A stretch of 7,748 nucleotides of DNA from an uncultured Oscillospiraceae bacterium. Its GTDB lineage: Bacteria > Bacillota > Clostridia > Oscillospirales > Ruminococcaceae. The DNA is taken from contig CAJUAN010000054.1 of NCBI GenBank assembly GCA_910584715.1, positions 1-7,748 on the forward strand, given 5' to 3'. Shown here in pieces: positions 1 to 6,665 of this stretch. Each line of letters opens with the position of its first letter. Position 1 is the first letter of the stretch. Made by a program: the position numbers and the translations under genes. The notes below the pieces were generated by a model. The model had not been told where the DNA came from, did no database searches, and saw nothing but the letters and a program-made list of their open reading frames with translations.

Positions 1-83
1 CCCTCGACCCCCGCGAGCTGGGCTCAGCTCGACCAGCTAATCTTTGGCAGGTAAACAACGTTTGTGAGTTAAACATAAATTTA
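1..83 (+). repeat. Left copy of terminal inverted repeat
   Basis: Positions 1-51 are the reverse complement of 7744-7694 with a single mismatch (position 5, C, against the right-hand copy). Beyond this core, 52-83 still matches 7693-7662 in register at about 25 of 32 positions, including an exact 14-base block TAAACATAAATTTA at 70-83. The core contains a 7-bp stem CGAGCTG / CAGCTCG (14-20, 25-31) with a GGCT loop. An alternative stem AGCTGG / CCAGCT (16-21, 33-38) excludes the first. No transposase or integrase lies between the two copies. It may be a dispersed intergenic repeat at which a contig ended, or the end of a mobile unit; the sequence alone does not decide. Confidence 0.9.
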
Positions 84-216
84 AAACCCAACAAATTTCT
101 CCGCTGCATTTTGTTTTCTCTGAAAATTATTCCCCGCCAAAGCGAAAAAATTCTATGTATTTTTTTGCTGTAAACGGCAATAATATCCATTGAAAAATAA
201 CGACAAGGAGTTTGAA

Positions 217-1707
217 ATGAACCCGTCAAATCTATTCGACTATAAGGATACCCCGCTGTCTCCGTCACTTGCGGAAAACGTGTCCAACATTGAGACCGTT
301 CTCGGCAAAAGCTCTGACCTGCTGCTGAATCCTTTTTTTATCGGAAATATTGCCTGCAACCTCATCTGCTTCGAGGGAATGATATCCACCCAAACCATTA
401 CCAATCTGATATTGGCTCCGCTGACAAACCTCGATCCCGAAAAGTACTCCGCGGCCGACAAGCTTTTTTCTCATATACACGATAATATGCTTATGGCTAT
501 CGACAGGGGAATGCCCGAAAAGTACGGCGAGCTTATACACAGACTGATGAGCGGCTTTGCAGTGCTGCTCATAGACGGCTGCCCGAAAGCCTTTGCCTTC
601 GGGGTACAGGGCTTCGAGACCCGCGGGATAAGCGAGCCTTCCACCGAGGGGAATATCCGCGGCTCTCACGAGGGCTTTGTGGAAACCGTCCGCACCAATA
701 TGTCCCTCGTTCGCAGGAGGATAAAATCCCCTCTGCTGAGATTTGAGCTTTTCCCCATAACCGAGGTCAGCAAGGTGGACGTAATAATCGCCTACATGAC
801 CGACCGCGTACCTATGAAGCTGGTCAAGAGGATACGTAAAAAACTTGAGGAGCTCCCCCTCGAAAGCATACTGGGCAGCGGCTATGTGGAGCCTTTTATG
901 GAGAACCCCAAGCCCGCCCTGTTTTCGGGGGTGTCGGTAACGGAGCGCCCCGACGTGTTCTGCGCAAAAATTTTGGAGGGACGCATAGGTATCCTTATCG
1001 AGGGCACTCCCTTTGCAATCGTGTGTCCCGCTCTTTTTATCGAGAATTTCCAGACGCTGGACGACTACAACTTCCGCCCGTTCTACGCCTTTCTGATACG
1101 CTGGATAAGGTACCTTTCCTTTTTCCTTGCGGTGTTCCTGCCCGCGGTGTACGTCGCGGTTGTGACGTTCCACCCGGAGCTGTTCAATCACACCCTGCTG
1201 ATGACCCTTGCCTCCGCGGAGCAGACCGCGCCGCTTCCCATTGCCGCCGAGGCGTTCATTGTGCTGCTCTTTTACGAGATAATCCGCGAGGCGGGAGTAC
1301 GTCTGCCCAAAAGCGTTGGCGGAGCCGTATCTATCGTAGGCGGACTCATAATAGGCGACGCGGCGGTATCCGCTGGGATAATCTCAAACCCGCTCCTGCT
1401 TGCCTGCGCCATATCGGTAACGGCTTCCTTTGTGATACCGAGCCTTAATCAGCAGATAACCGTGCTGCGGTTCATAGCCGTCGCCGCGGGAGGCGTAAGC
1501 GGTCTGTACGGAATATCCCTTTTAGCCGCCGCCGTGCTGGTGAATATCTGCGCTCTTGAAAACCACGGCGCGCCCGTGATGTCCCCGCTGTCGCCGTTTA
1601 CTCCGAAAGCCATGCGGGACGTTCTCACACGGATAGGCTTTCCACGAATGGCAAGGGGACGGGCAAGCGTGGAAAAGCTCCACGGCGTGAATATGGACGG
1701 AGACTGA
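217..1707 (+). CDS. gerAA: Spore germination protein, GerA family (germinant receptor A subunit)
   Basis: This is the A subunit of a GerA-type germinant receptor, which sits in the spore inner membrane and responds to small nutrient germinants together with a B permease and a C lipoprotein. The 496-residue protein has the family layout. A soluble N-terminal part of about 290 residues carries the EGNIRGSHEGFVE block (144-156) and the GILIEGTPFAIVCPALF block (258-274). A membrane part follows, starting with a hydrophobic segment near 295-317 and containing the REAGVRLP signature (357-364). Length is normal for the family. ATG 217 is chosen because AAGGAG (205-210) lies 6 bases upstream; an in-frame TTG at 190 lacks such a site. 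I found no convincing sigma-F/G promoter in 84-204. The symbol follows the B. subtilis A-B-C gene order; which germinant receptor paralogue this is cannot be told. Confidence 0.95.
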   Translation: MNPSNLFDYKDTPLSPSLAENVSNIETVLGKSSDLLLNPFFIGNIACNLICFEGMISTQTITNLILAPLTNLDPEKYSAADKLFSHIHDNMLMAIDRGMPEKYGELIHRLMSGFAVLLIDGCPKAFAFGVQGFETRGISEPSTEGNIRGSHEGFVETVRTNMSLVRRRIKSPLLRFELFPITEVSKVDVIIAYMTDRVPMKLVKRIRKKLEELPLESILGSGYVEPFMENPKPALFSGVSVTERPDVFCAKILEGRIGILIEGTPFAIVCPALFIENFQTLDDYNFRPFYAFLIRWIRYLSFFLAVFLPAVYVAVVTFHPELFNHTLLMTLASAEQTAPLPIAAEAFIVLLFYEIIREAGVRLPKSVGGAVSIVGGLIIGDAAVSAGIISNPLLLACAISVTASFVIPSLNQQITVLRFIAVAAGGVSGLYGISLLAAAVLVNICALENHGAPVMSPLSPFTPKAMRDVLTRIGFPRMARGRASVEKLHGVNMDGD

Positions 1708-1751
1708 ACGTTATTCTATATCCTCTGACTATCTGAAAAAGGCGGTTTTTT

Positions 1752-2846
1752 ATGGAAGAAACAAAACGCTGTATCGGCTGGGGGCAGCTTCTGCTCCTGC
1801 TGTTCATGTGCAGAGTGTTCACACTCATGACCTTTGTGCCATTCGCGCGGGACGGCGAGGGGCTGTCCCTGCGGCTTACCGCCGCCGCTGTTTCCGCGGC
1901 GGTGCAGGCTGTGCTGCTGATACCCGTAGTGCTTCTCGGCAGAAGCGTCACGTCGGTCATACTGGATAAAAACAATATATGCGGAACAATTGCCGCCGCG
2001 CTGTATCTGCTGTTTTTCCTGTTCTACACGGCAAACAGTCTAATGCATTTCCAGCGTTTTCTGAGCGCGCGGTTTTTCCCCTATGCGGACAGCCTGCTCT
2101 GGATAGCCGTTATACTGGCGGTATGCGTATACTGCGCCTGTCTGGGCACGGAGGCTCTGGGACGCAGCGCGGTGCTGCTGTTCTGGATATTCATTATCGC
2201 TCTCGCCGCAATGGCTTTTTCCTCCGCGGGAAACTGCGACAGCGCAAATCTGTACTTTGAACCCTTGGAGGCAAGAGGACTTTTCTCCGCAGTGCTGGAC
2301 GACCTTTCCCGAAACGGAGAGATATGCGCGGCAGCCTTTCTTGCGGGACGCGTCCGCGATAAGCTCAGGTGCGGCGTATACGGCTTCCTGACCGCAAAGC
2401 TTGTGCTTGCCGAAACTGTAATGCTGCTCATCGCCGCCGTCCTCGGGGATTTTGCAGTCCTTTCCGATTACCCCTTTCTCGCCCTCGGCACCTTCGGCGG
2501 AGAGAGATTCATTCAGCGCAGTGACTCTCTGTACCTTATCGTATGGACTATAACCGCCGCTCTGAACGCCGCTCTTTTCCTGCACATCGCCGCCGAGCTT
2601 TTCGGGGAGGTGTTCCCGAAAATGCGCTTCAGGACTGCGGTATCGGCTCTGCTTGTGTTCGGCATTCTTTTCGCGGTAACAACCGCAAGAGGCTCTCTCG
2701 AGGAGCTGTACGATCTCATATGCTCGGGCTGGGCGGTAATTCTTTTGGCGGGAATCATTCCCCTTATCGCCCTGATAATTTCGGGAAAGTCCGGAAGACG
2801 GAAAGGTACTGCCGAAAAAACCGAAAAAGGAGAAATACTGCAATGA
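1752..2846 (+). CDS. gerAB: Spore germination permease, GerAB family (B subunit)
   Basis: The 364-residue protein is the integral-membrane B subunit of the germinant receptor. The family belongs to the APC transporter superfamily, and in characterised receptors this subunit takes part in germinant recognition. Almost the whole chain is hydrophobic, with about ten likely membrane segments (for example near 10-31, 43-63, 79-99, 113-131, 139-157, 214-232, 260-283, 295-313, 326-344). The stretch ERFIQRSDSLYLIVWTI (251-267) corresponds to the family's conserved hydrophilic-to-membrane transition. The C-terminus is short, charged and cytosolic-looking. It starts 44 bases after the A gene with AAGGCGG (1739-1745), 6 bases before ATG. 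Its stop overlaps the start of the C gene (ATGA, 2843-2846), so the two are likely translationally coupled. Substrate specificity cannot be read from the sequence. Confidence 0.93.
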   Translation: MEETKRCIGWGQLLLLLFMCRVFTLMTFVPFARDGEGLSLRLTAAAVSAAVQAVLLIPVVLLGRSVTSVILDKNNICGTIAAALYLLFFLFYTANSLMHFQRFLSARFFPYADSLLWIAVILAVCVYCACLGTEALGRSAVLLFWIFIIALAAMAFSSAGNCDSANLYFEPLEARGLFSAVLDDLSRNGEICAAAFLAGRVRDKLRCGVYGFLTAKLVLAETVMLLIAAVLGDFAVLSDYPFLALGTFGGERFIQRSDSLYLIVWTITAALNAALFLHIAAELFGEVFPKMRFRTAVSALLVFGILFAVTTARGSLEELYDLICSGWAVILLAGIIPLIALIISGKSGRRKGTAEKTEKGEILQ

Positions 2847-3922
2847 GAAAAATAAAACGCGGGCTTTGCCTTACGGCTGCGGCTCTGACCGCGCTTCTTT
2901 TCACAGGCTGCTTCGGCGGCACGGAGGTGGGCGAAAGAGCGTTCGTACAGCTTATGGGGCTTGAAAAGGAGGACGGCATTTACACCGTCAGCTTACAGCT
3001 TTACAAGTCGGAAAGCGGCACCGCCGAACCGGACGTAAGCAAGGCGAACAGCGTTTCCGTAAGCGGAAGCGGAGCCACGGTTCAGGCTGCTATAGCGGAC
3101 GCGGAAACGGAGGCGGGAAAAAAGATTTTTCTGGGACATATCAAAATGCTGATAATCGGCAGCGGAATTGAAAATCCATCAGACGAGCTTGCGCTTTTTC
3201 TGGACGGAAGCGTTTCCCCCGCCTGCCCCGTGGCATATTCCGACGACCCCGCCGCCGTTACGGAAACTCTTCTGACGGACGGTTCCTTTTCCGCGGAGCA
3301 GCTTATGACAATAATGTCTCTGACCGCGGCTCAGGGGAAAACCGTCTACACATCGGCGGCTAAGCTTGCGGCGGATACCGGGGTGCTGGACTGCGCGGCG
3401 GCTCTGCCGATAGTGAAAGCTGAAAATGATACCGTCCGCTTTGACGGACTGACATTTGCGCGGAAAAACGGTACGGCGGGGTATCTTTCCGAGGAGGACG
3501 CGGCGGGGGTAAAGCTTCTGCTTGACGCGTTTGAAAGCGGGGACAAAATAACCGTCCCAGTAACGGCGGACGGCAAGCGGGCGACAGCGTTTATAACAGG
3601 CGCGAAAACCTGTCTGAAAGCGGAGGAATCGGAAAACGTTCTCACCGTGTCCGCCGACATAAAGCTGAAGCTCTATATTGCCGAAAATCCCGACGGAATA
3701 AGCGAACCGCTGATAGAACAAGCCGTACGGGAAAGCGTTCGGGATTCCTGCATAGGCGCGTTTTCATCAGCGGTCTGGTACAATTCCTGCGATCTTTTCG
3801 GCATAAAAAAGCTTGTCCGGCGGGACTGCCCCGAGTTTTACGGGCGATACTGCGAAAACGCCGAAAGCTATCTTGAGGACAGCTCCCTAAGCGTAAGCGT
3901 TTCCGACAGGCTTATCGGTTAG
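2843..3922 (+). CDS. gerAC: Spore germination lipoprotein, Ger(x)C family (C subunit)
   Basis: The 359-residue protein is the lipoprotein subunit of the germinant receptor, held on the outer face of the spore inner membrane by a lipidated cysteine. The N-terminus has a basic start (MRKIKRG), a hydrophobic core and a lipobox-like FTGC, giving Cys23 as the lipidation site; the F at -3 is slightly atypical. Family blocks follow: GKKIFLGHIKMLII (92-105), the FDGLTFARKNGTAGYLSEED block (200-219), and a C-terminal GerAC domain from about residue 195 to the end that finishes with VSVSDRLIG. ATG 2843 is preceded by AAGGAG (2827-2832), 10 bases away, and overlaps the permease stop. The reading frame stays open for 100 codons upstream inside the permease gene, but that part shows no family similarity and is not used. 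It is slightly short for the family but looks complete. Confidence 0.93.
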   Translation: MRKIKRGLCLTAAALTALLFTGCFGGTEVGERAFVQLMGLEKEDGIYTVSLQLYKSESGTAEPDVSKANSVSVSGSGATVQAAIADAETEAGKKIFLGHIKMLIIGSGIENPSDELALFLDGSVSPACPVAYSDDPAAVTETLLTDGSFSAEQLMTIMSLTAAQGKTVYTSAAKLAADTGVLDCAAALPIVKAENDTVRFDGLTFARKNGTAGYLSEEDAAGVKLLLDAFESGDKITVPVTADGKRATAFITGAKTCLKAEESENVLTVSADIKLKLYIAENPDGISEPLIEQAVRESVRDSCIGAFSSAVWYNSCDLFGIKKLVRRDCPEFYGRYCENAESYLEDSSLSVSVSDRLIG

Positions 3923-3937
3923 CAGGCTCATCGGTCA

Positions 3938-3955
3938 GCGGCTTTTATCAGCCGC
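3938..3955. other. Hairpin in the convergent gap between the two operons
   Basis: GCGGCT (3938-3943) and AGCCGC (3950-3955) form a perfect 6-bp stem with a 6-base loop. It sits just after the gerC stop and overlaps the stop codon of the - strand operon (3948-3950). Neither strand shows a T-tract after the stem, so it is not a canonical rho-independent terminator. It could still slow transcription or protect 3' ends from both directions, but that is inference. Confidence 0.35.
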
Positions 3956-4598
3956 GGCGGACAGGGTGCCTGATAACCGTACGGAGCCGTTCGGGGGCGC
4001 ACTTCCGCGGGTCTGACAAATATATCTCGTGATGAAGCCTTTCCGCGGAAAAGTCCTCGGTCAAACCGTTTTCCTCCGTGAATTTTTTCATTTTCAGTAT
4101 ACTTTCGGGTTCGCTGTCGTAAGAACCTTTATGCATTATCTGAACGCACAGCCCCTCGGTATTTCTTATAAACCGCGCTTTGCCAAGGTCAAGCTGCGGT
4201 TTTTTCTTTGAGAACTTTTCCCGCGCGTCCTCAAAGACCTGCTCGGTGACAAATTCGGGTTGGCGTATCATTGACACCCACTTGAATTTGTTTTTGTCGG
4301 TAACGTTCAGTCCGTCAAAAGCAACTCCGTCATCGGAGTTTAAATACCAAAGTCCCTCTAAAGGCGGCACTACGTACTCGAAATAACCCTCGGGCTGGGT
4401 GCCGTTCATTTTAGACATTTTTACGGTAAAGGACAGTCCGTACAGAATTTCCATAGCCTCCTTGTAGGCGGGGCAAGTGTTGGGGTCGCCCTCGCCGTCC
4501 ACCGCGAAAAAAATCATTTCGGGTACTTCTATGAGGGACGGCTTTGCGGCGGGCTGGTACAAGTCCTTATAGGCTTTTTTGTAGTCAAGCTTTTCCAT
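3948..4598 (-). CDS. GyrI-like small-molecule-binding protein, COG4832 type
   Basis: The 216-residue protein belongs to the GyrI-like domain family in its stand-alone form without a DNA-binding domain. Blocks that I recognise are DGEGDPN (34-40), VPPLEGLWY (77-85), QPEFVT (113-118), QIMHKGSY (153-160) and HHEIYLSDPRKCAPERL (189-205). Glu191 in the HHEIY block sits where GyrI-like and Rob-type domains carry their pocket glutamate. Some GyrI-like proteins of this size (including a Listeria homologue) are reported to hydrolyse cyclopropanoid DNA alkylators of the CC-1065/yatakemycin type; others bind cationic drugs. The exact substrate here is unknown. It is the last gene of the five-gene operon. 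ATG 4598 lies inside the end of the DUF3795 gene (14-base overlap), with an AAAGGAA-type site about 10 bases upstream. The cytosolic location is inferred from the lack of a signal or membrane segment. Confidence 0.9.
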   Translation of the reverse strand: MEKLDYKKAYKDLYQPAAKPSLIEVPEMIFFAVDGEGDPNTCPAYKEAMEILYGLSFTVKMSKMNGTQPEGYFEYVVPPLEGLWYLNSDDGVAFDGLNVTDKNKFKWVSMIRQPEFVTEQVFEDAREKFSKKKPQLDLGKARFIRNTEGLCVQIMHKGSYDSEPESILKMKKFTEENGLTEDFSAERLHHEIYLSDPRKCAPERLRTVIRHPVRRG

Positions 4599-5043
4599 TT
4601 TTAATAGTTTCCTTTCCGTTTTCGATAAGAGCGATAACGTCCTCCGCCTTGGTGAAAACGTCGTAATCTCCCGTGTAGTTTTTCGGGTCGCGGTGATAGA
4701 TAATGCCGTTTTTCTTATTTTCGGCTATTCTTTCAGCAAAGCGTTCAATGCCGTTTTCCTTTATGTACCGCACAAAAGCCACAAGCCTTACGCCGTGCTT
4801 TGAAAGGTCGTGCATATCCTTTCCGCAGGGGAAATCGGGACATTCCCAGCAGCCCTTTAAATTTTTTTCGTCGCAGCATTTCCGCTGGAAACAGCAGCAC
4901 TTCAGTTCCTCCTGCCTGCTGAAATTGCAGCCTTTGCAATGGGTGCGCTCGCTGCAAAGCTCGCAGATAAGTCCGCAGGGCGCGATACTTGCGGCGATCT
5001 TTTTTTCGGCGGACGTCAGCGCGTTGTACTCCTCATAGGTCAT
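4585..5043 (-). CDS. Cysteine-rich DUF3795 family protein
   Basis: The 152-residue protein matches the DUF3795 pattern: a short helical start, a cysteine-rich N-terminal half beginning CGLICELC (23-30), then a helical C-terminal half containing VRLVAFVRYIKENGIERF. Thirteen cysteines fall between residues 23 and 73 (23, 27, 30, 36, 39, 49-51, 56, 57, 65, 68, 73), including a CCC run and a CC pair. This arrangement suggests Zn or Fe-S binding, but no reaction is established for the family to my knowledge. ATG 5043 is chosen because AAAGGAG (5051-5057) lies 7 bases upstream; a longer in-frame extension would run through the preceding gene. It overlaps the PPOX gene by 11 bases and the following GyrI-like gene by 14, which points to translational coupling. 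Role in the operon is unknown. Confidence 0.85.
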   Translation of the reverse strand: MTYEEYNALTSAEKKIAASIAPCGLICELCSERTHCKGCNFSRQEELKCCCFQRKCCDEKNLKGCWECPDFPCGKDMHDLSKHGVRLVAFVRYIKENGIERFAERIAENKKNGIIYHRDPKNYTGDYDVFTKAEDVIALIENGKETIKNGKA

Positions 5044-5491
5044 ATTTGCACTCCTTTTTATATGTAAAATTTTCAAAGTCCCAGTATTCCATATAAGGCT
5101 TTGCAAGCTCGTAGCTCCACGAATAGATAAGCGTGGGGACAAATTCCAGCACCCGCTCGCTTTCAAGCTTCGAGTAGTTCATATAGGCGGGCAGGAAATA
5201 TTTTTTCATAGCCTTTGTAAAAGCTTCGCTGTCAGCGGGTCTGCCGATATCCCTGCACTTTCCCTCTATGGAGAAATTTTTAACGGACAGGGCGGCGTTT
5301 TCGTTCTCCGAAAGCTGCTTGTATTTCAGGTAGTTTTCGTCTGTCTGGAAGTAAAATTTGCCGTCCGGCACAACTACGCTCACCGGTCGGGACGTTACCC
5401 TGTTACCTGCACAGGTGGATAAAACCATTACTCCGTGACTGCCTATCTTCTTCCACAGTGCGGGGAGCTTTTCCGAAAATTCCGTACTCAT
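5033..5491 (-). CDS. Pyridoxamine 5'-phosphate oxidase-like FMN-binding split-barrel protein
   Basis: The 152-residue protein fits the small PPOX-type flavin-binding split-barrel family. Visible features are the early strand VMVLSTCAGNRVTSRPVSVV (21-40) with the SRP motif common near the FMN phosphate site, then GKFYFQTDENYLKYKQL (44-60) and a strand NAALSVKNFSIEG (65-77). Members are often homodimeric FMN, F420 or haem binders and act as reductases or oxidases on varied small molecules; the substrate here cannot be assigned, and it is not claimed to be true PdxH. Two starts are possible. ATG 5491 is preferred because GGGAAG lies 7 bases upstream, giving a 4-base gap to the ClbS-like gene. 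ATG 5506 would overlap that gene by 11 bases and has only a poor upstream site. The 3' end overlaps the DUF3795 gene by 11 bases. Confidence 0.85.
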   Translation of the reverse strand: MSTEFSEKLPALWKKIGSHGVMVLSTCAGNRVTSRPVSVVVPDGKFYFQTDENYLKYKQLSENENAALSVKNFSIEGKCRDIGRPADSEAFTKAMKKYFLPAYMNYSKLESERVLEFVPTLIYSWSYELAKPYMEYWDFENFTYKKECKYDL

Positions 5492-5495
5492 AAGC

Positions 5496-6038
5496 TTACT
5501 TCCCATTGCAGTTCTTTATGTGGGCTTTAAGCTTTTTCATCGCCCAGTCATAATGGCTCGAGGTGTCGGAGACAAAGTAGGAGCCCAGCGCGTTTCCGCC
5601 CGTCCATTTAAAATATCCTTTGGTGAAAAGCTCCTCGTTTGAAAATTTTTCCGCAAGCTTCATTGTTTCGGCGTGAGATTTTTCCAGCAGCTTTTTTGCT
5701 TCTTCAAGGGACGTGCTTTGGTGCTTTTCCCAAAGCTTCACGTTCATTTCGCCGTAGGTCTTCCAGTTGTAGGGTTCCGGCAGGAACGGCTTGCTTTCGC
5801 CGTTTTCGTTTGCTTCCACCCAATTTAAAAGAAGCATATGCCACTCGTAAAGATGTACCAAAACGTCCCGAAGATTTTTGTCGCGCCGCCAGTGGGCTTC
5901 TTTCTTTTTTACGTCCGCCGAAAAATCAAACGGCGTTGCAAGCTGTTCCTCGGTGAGGGAGGAAATAAGTTCGTTCAGCTTGGCGTAATTTTCCACCGCC
6001 GCTTTCATCAGCTCGTCCTTTGTGGTCGGTCTGCTCAT
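5496..6038 (-). CDS. ClbS/DfsB family four-helix bundle protein (DUF1706)
   Basis: The 180-residue protein is a clear ClbS/DfsB-family (DUF1706, DinB-like fold) member of normal length. Family blocks are MSRPTTKDELMKAAVENY at the start, the helix RDVLVHLYEWHMLLLNW (57-73), PFLPEPYNWKTY (84-95), KWTG (144-147) and TSSHYDWAMKKL (159-170). His62, His67 and His162 lie on the helices that in DinB-like proteins face a shared pocket. The namesake ClbS from colibactin-producing E. coli opens the cyclopropane of colibactin and protects the producer; most other family members, including this Firmicutes-type branch, have no tested substrate, and similarity to ClbS itself is only remote. GAGGT (6046-6050) lies 7 bases before ATG 6038. 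The gap to the upstream GyrI-like gene is 10 bases, so it is the second gene of the operon. Confidence 0.93.
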   Translation of the reverse strand: MSRPTTKDELMKAAVENYAKLNELISSLTEEQLATPFDFSADVKKKEAHWRRDKNLRDVLVHLYEWHMLLLNWVEANENGESKPFLPEPYNWKTYGEMNVKLWEKHQSTSLEEAKKLLEKSHAETMKLAEKFSNEELFTKGYFKWTGGNALGSYFVSDTSSHYDWAMKKLKAHIKNCNGK

Positions 6039-6048
6039 AATTTTTACC

Positions 6049-6519
6049 TCATTTCAATCCAATGTAAACGCGTATATCCGCAAACTTCGGGTCTGAGCTG
6101 CGGTACTCCTCAAAATCGCAGCTAAAGGCGCGGTCTAAGTCCATGCCCCATAATTCCTGCCAAAGCTTCTGAATCGCGGCAAGCTGTCCCGCCGTATCCG
6201 TTTCTCCCTTTATGGTGAATACGGCGTATTTTCCCGCAGGGATTTTTATAGCTCTCATGCCCTCGGGAAGCCCGTCCGCATCGCTGACCGCGCAGCCCAC
6301 GGCGGCGGTATAGTCCCCATTTTCGTCGGAGGAGTATTCGGTGTACATACCGAGAGCGTAAGCGTCGGTACGGTTTGGCACGGCGTTGAAAATTCCCTCG
6401 GAATAAAATTTCTGCCACAGTCCGCCGATGACGGCACCCATTTCGGGGGAAGCGTTGTTAGTCCTCGCGGTAAGGACGGCGGCGGTTTTTTCTTTCAGTT
6501 CGACAATTTCATAATTCAT
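6049..6519 (-). CDS. GyrI-like / effector-binding domain protein (Cass2-like), single domain
   Basis: The 156-residue protein is a free-standing effector-binding domain of the type found at the C-terminus of AraC/MerR drug-sensing regulators and in GyrI and Cass2. Recognisable pieces are the first strand YEIVELKEKTAAVLTART (3-20), DAYALGMYTEY (52-62), IPAGKYAVFTIKG (93-105), the helix around LWQELWGMD (119-127), FEEY (136-139) with the pocket glutamates Glu137/Glu138, and a final strand IRVYIGLK (149-156). There is no DNA-binding domain, so direct regulation is unlikely; it could sequester or modify a small molecule. It is first in the operon. ATG 6519 is chosen for GAGGT (6526-6530), 6 bases upstream; an earlier in-frame ATG at 6561 lies upstream of the predicted -10 and cannot be used by that promoter. 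Confidence 0.87.
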   Translation of the reverse strand: MNYEIVELKEKTAAVLTARTNNASPEMGAVIGGLWQKFYSEGIFNAVPNRTDAYALGMYTEYSSDENGDYTAAVGCAVSDADGLPEGMRAIKIPAGKYAVFTIKGETDTAGQLAAIQKLWQELWGMDLDRAFSCDFEEYRSSDPKFADIRVYIGLK

Positions 6520-6539
6520 ATCGGTACCTCGTTTCATTT

Positions 6540-6552
6540 TTGTTTGAAACAA
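6540..6552. promoter_or_regulatory. Candidate operator: 13-bp perfect palindrome at the transcription start
   Basis: TTGTTTGAAACAA has 6-base arms around one central base. It abuts and shares one base with the -10 element, so it would cover the expected start site. A dimeric repressor bound here would block the promoter. No regulator gene lies in the window and I cannot name the protein. Confidence 0.45.
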
Positions 6553-6608
6553 GTATACCATACATATTGTGACAACAGTACGTCATATTAAAAAAGTTTT
6601 TTAAAAAA
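6552..6608 (-). promoter_or_regulatory. Promoter of the five-gene operon: extended -10 plus UP-like tract
   Basis: Read on the - strand, TGGTATACT contains the -10 TATACT (6552-6557) with the TG of an extended -10 element. No good -35 hexamer sits 16-18 bases upstream; TTGTCA (6570-6575) is only 12 bases away. An almost pure A/T tract at 6585-6608 falls at about -40 to -60, where UP elements lie. The expected start is near 6545, giving a leader of about 25 bases before ATG 6519. Assignment is by eye. Confidence 0.6.
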
Positions 6609-6637
6609 GAGGACAGAGTATTTTTCCACCCTCTTTT
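6603..6637 (-). terminator. Rho-independent-type terminator after the hemerythrin gene
   Basis: On the - strand, AAAAGAGG (6637-6630) pairs with CCTCTTTT (6612-6605), and the stem can continue inward through three G-U pairs, one G-C and one A-U to a 7-base loop. A run of six T (6608-6603) follows. It begins 28 bases past the stop of the hemerythrin gene and separates that gene from the promoter of the next operon. The G-U pairs and A-U-rich base make it moderate rather than strong. Confidence 0.65.
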
Positions 6638-6665
6638 CGCCTTTCAAAAATGTTTATGTATGATT

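Noticed and set aside
107..155. Possible sigma-G promoter for the ger operon (CATTTTG at 107 or AATTCTA at 149)
   Set aside because: Each -10 candidate misses one consensus base and neither has a recognisable -35 about 18 bases upstream.
165..180. Stem TTGCTG / CGGCAA upstream of gerAA as a terminator or leader switch
   Set aside because: The stem is only 6 bp with one G-U pair, and the T-run lies before it on the + strand, the wrong side for a terminator of incoming transcription.
265..1191. Long - strand open frame opposite gerAA
   Set aside because: It lies wholly antisense to a clear GerA-family gene, has low-complexity, shadow-like composition and no ribosome binding site or family similarity.
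1023..1448. + strand open frame overlapping gerAA in another frame
   Set aside because: It is an out-of-frame shadow of the GerA membrane region, with Arg- and Cys-rich composition and no start signals.
2543..2842. 100-codon in-frame extension upstream of gerAC
   Set aside because: It overlaps the permease gene, lacks GerC similarity and would place the signal peptide in the middle of the protein. ATG 2843 has its own AAGGAG.
2040..2843. Long - strand open frame opposite gerAB
   Set aside because: It is antisense to the permease gene; open frames of this kind are expected opposite G/C-rich coding DNA.
3938..3955. Convergent hairpin as a bidirectional rho-independent terminator
   Set aside because: No T-tract follows on either strand, so it is listed only as a hairpin.
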